DNA from: Rhizobiales bacterium NRL2
Lineage (GTDB): Bacteria > Pseudomonadota > Alphaproteobacteria > Minwuiales > Minwuiaceae
Assembly: GCA_001664005.1 (NCBI GenBank)
Contig: CP016093.1
Location: 3,897,031-3,961,030 of the forward strand
DNA length: 64,000 nt
Direction: 5' to 3'
In this document: positions 62,594 through 64,000 of the stretch, one piece after another
How positions within the stretch are numbered: position 1 is the first letter of the stretch
How the letters are laid out: each line of letters starts with the position of its first letter
The notes under the pieces: model-generated
Databases searched by the model: none
Seen by the model: only the letters and a program-made list of their open reading frames with translations
Told to the model about the DNA's origin: nothing
Program-made: the position numbers and the translations under genes

Positions 62594-63217
62594 TCAATGT
62601 GCGGCCAGAACCTGCCGGAACATGCCCACGAGGTCGTCGCGGGCGCTGTCCAGGTCGGTCTTGCCGCCGTCGACCAGCGCCTGGACGATGACGCCGCGCA
62701 CTGCGCCCAGGATCATGGTGGCAAAGCGTTCGATATCGACGTCCGCGCGCAGCTCGCCCAGTTCCCGGGCCTCCTGCAGGTGGCGGCGGAAGCCCTCCCG
62801 ATAGCCTTCGCCCAGCGCCCTCATGCGCGGCTTCAGCTCCGATGCGGAGCCCATGGACTCCACATAGAGCTGGTAGACCGCAACGGTCGCGGGCGCGCTG
62901 TCGCGGGCGCCGGCCATGTGTGCGCCCATGCGCACGAACAGCGCGTCCAGACCGCGCCTGTCGCCCAACGCCTTCGCCAGGCGGCGCTGGAACCAGGCGT
63001 CGCAGGTGTCGACCACGGCCTCCAGCAGCGCCTGCTTGGTGCCGAAGCGCGCCACCGGCAGGCCGCGGCTGTAGCCCGATTCCGTGCCGATCTGCGCCAG
63101 GCTGCAGCCCGCCGATCCGTTCCGCGCGATAAGGCGGAGCGCCGCGGCGATCATCTTCCTGTCCGACTGGGCCCGCCTTTCGGTCTGGCTGCGGCGCGGC
63201 TGTGGAGCGTCTGGCAA
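62594..63217 (-). CDS. TetR/AcrR family regulator
   Basis: A 207-residue regulator with an N-terminal helix-turn-helix (MIAAALRLIARNGSAGCSLA, then GYSRGLPVARFGTKQALLE). The C-terminal ligand/dimer region is of the TetR_C acyl-CoA-pathway type. The probable start is TTG 63217: the open frame extends to 63292, but the extra codons cover a palindromic operator. It lies 48 bases before the biotin carrier gene on the same strand, so it probably controls its own operon in response to a pathway acyl-CoA. Confidence 0.85.
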   Translation of the reverse strand: MPDAPQPRRSQTERRAQSDRKMIAAALRLIARNGSAGCSLAQIGTESGYSRGLPVARFGTKQALLEAVVDTCDAWFQRRLAKALGDRRGLDALFVRMGAHMAGARDSAPATVAVYQLYVESMGSASELKPRMRALGEGYREGFRRHLQEARELGELRADVDIERFATMILGAVRGVIVQALVDGGKTDLDSARDDLVGMFRQVLAAH

Positions 63218-63227
63218 GGGTGAACCT

Positions 63228-63249
63228 ATTTGCTTGTTGACCAGCAAAT
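63228..63249. promoter_or_regulatory. Palindromic operator upstream of the TetR gene
   Basis: ATTTGCT (63228-63234) and AGCAAAT (63243-63249) form an exact inverted repeat with an 8-base centre, in an AT-rich patch 10 bases before the TTG start. Size and position fit an autoregulatory TetR operator that would control the operon downstream. Confidence 0.6.
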
Positions 63250-63339
63250 ATAAGGCAGAAGAAACGGGCGCTGGCAACCGTGGATCAGCCATGCGTCAAA
63301 CGCCTGATCGATCGTCCAGTCAGATCAGGGAGATAGCGG

Positions 63340-63750
63340 TCAGACGACCGGCTCGGCGAAGTATCGCGCGGCCCCGCCGGAGAGTTTTTCCGCGTCGGCC
63401 TGGAACAGTTCCAGCAGCACGCCGTCCGGCGCGGGGCACATGATGTACTTCCAGGCGCCGAAGTCCCGGATGCCGCTCCGGAAGGCGACGCCCGCCGCAC
63501 GCAGCCGCGCTTCCAGCGATTCCAGGTCGTCGGTGCGGATGCCGATGTGGTGGACGGCGCCACGGCCCTGGTCGCGCGGCGGCTGTTCGTAGATGTGCAG
63601 CCGCCCGCCGCCGACGCGCATGAAGACGTTGCGTGCCCCGCCGAAATCGTCGTCGAAGGCGACCTCGCCGCCCAGCATGTCCCGCCACCAGGCGACGGTC
63701 GCATCGATGTCGGACGAGAAAATGTGGACGTGATGAAGCTGCTCGGTCAT
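63340..63750 (-). CDS. VOC family (glyoxalase-fold) protein
   Basis: A 136-residue metal-binding VOC protein made of two beta-alpha-beta-beta-beta units. Likely metal ligands are the His cluster at the N-terminus (LHHVHIF), Glu in RLHIYEQ, His in AVHHIGIRTDD and Glu in VLLELFQ. VOC enzymes include methylmalonyl-CoA epimerase, glyoxalase and dioxygenases. An epimerase would suit the carboxylase operon, but the sequence does not prove it. It lies 122 bases upstream of the TetR gene on the same strand. Confidence 0.82.
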   Translation of the reverse strand: MTEQLHHVHIFSSDIDATVAWWRDMLGGEVAFDDDFGGARNVFMRVGGGRLHIYEQPPRDQGRGAVHHIGIRTDDLESLEARLRAAGVAFRSGIRDFGAWKYIMCPAPDGVLLELFQADAEKLSGGAARYFAEPVV

Positions 63751-63789
63751 GGACGCATTTCTCCCCTTTGCGCACCACGGCGGCCACGT

Positions 63790-64000
63790 TCAGGCCCCGG
63801 CCGGAGACCTTCCCTTCTCCACGAGGTCCGGGGCGAGCGCCGCTACCGCCTGATAATGCGACAGGAACATACGGCCCGACAATTCGTCCAGGAAACCCGT
63901 TCGCCCGAGCCGGTCCGTGACCGGTCCCTTCACTTCGGACAGATGGAAGGCGACGCCCAGTTCGCCCAGCCGTTCGTTGATCGCCTCCAGGCTCTCCAGG
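63790..64000 (-). CDS. SulP family anion transporter, C-terminal STAS domain (partial)
   Basis: The last 69 codons of a gene cut by the right edge. The translation (GELGVAFHLSEVKGPVTDRL, then GRTGFLDEL and FLSHYQAVAAL) matches the C-terminal STAS domain of SulP sulfate/bicarbonate transporters, in which the SEVKGPVxDxL segment is characteristic. The membrane part lies outside the window. Confidence 0.8.
   Translation of the reverse strand, partial: LESLEAINERLGELGVAFHLSEVKGPVTDRLGRTGFLDELSGRMFLSHYQAVAALAPDLVEKGRSPAGA

Noticed and set aside
63340-63750. Firm assignment of the VOC protein as methylmalonyl-CoA epimerase
   Set aside because: Metal-ligand positions fit many VOC enzymes, and no epimerase-specific residue set could be confirmed by eye.

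Overview
The window is a compact, GC-rich chromosomal segment from an alphaproteobacterium. Evidence for this: a hemin operon with hmuP and an IsdG-type heme oxygenase, a glycerol ABC operon laid out as in rhizobia (glpV-S-T-P-Q plus a DUF2160 gene, divergent from glpR-glpD), two DctPQM TRAP systems, a candidate alphaproteobacterial sigma-32 promoter, and many ATGA gene overlaps. The genus cannot be fixed from the sequence. I saw no insertion sequence, prophage, CRISPR array or rRNA. The only RNA gene is one tRNA-Leu(CAA). Genes fill almost everything: no gene-free stretch exceeds 300 bases. The largest are 26340-26630 (a strong inverted repeat), 13446-13699 (terminator, promoter and leader of hsp20) and 48139-48383 (nothing recognised beyond the two ribosome binding sites).

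Layout. 1-1442: end of a PhoP-like regulator and its PhoQ-like kinase. 1443-4403: proton-pumping transhydrogenase pntAB. 4521-6135: a flavin/PNPOx-fold protein, a tiny lipoprotein and panB. 6139-11760: heme uptake and degradation operon hmuQ-P-R-T-U-V with a candidate iron operator and a hairpin that would hide the hmuR ribosome binding site. 11803-14219: alanine dehydrogenase, tRNA-Leu, rpmE, and hsp20 with a probable heat-shock promoter and RNA-thermometer-like leader. 14234-20576: SDR, carboxymuconolactone decarboxylase-like protein, two small envelope proteins of unknown function, then a hydratase / CitE-like lyase / CoA-ligase module and a SIMPL protein.

20690-26339: CoA ligase, double-hotdog dehydratase and a TRAP transporter whose DctM appears to start at CTG. 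26631-31295: kinase, regulator and an eight-EF-hand protein in one direction, with a six-BON-domain protein divergent. 31436-39293: NAD salvage pair pncC-nadE, a PAS protein, YqaE/Pmp3-like peptide, phospholipase D-like enzyme, Ca2+/cation exchanger and hemN behind an FNR-type box. 39320-47729: glycerol uptake and oxidation. 47752-50762: cytochrome c, acyl-CoA dehydrogenase and a cation/proton antiporter.

50770-63750: a run of ten minus-strand genes: VOC protein, TetR regulator with its own palindrome, stand-alone biotin carrier, carboxyltransferase, CoA ligase, second carboxyltransferase, TRAP DctPQM and a fused indolepyruvate:ferredoxin oxidoreductase. It reads as a pathway that imports an organic acid, activates it with CoA and (de)carboxylates it. 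No biotin carboxylase is present. The right edge cuts a SulP-type transporter in its STAS domain.

Most interesting points: (1) the two glycerol-transporter ATPases GlpS and GlpT carry complementary defects (GlpS lacks the switch histidine; GlpT lacks a proper LSGGQ), predicting one live and one dead ATP site in an importer; (2) an SD-sequestering hairpin at hmuR; (3) the carboxylase/TRAP operon and its sister module at 20.7-26.3 kb; (4) the EF-hand/two-component/BON group.
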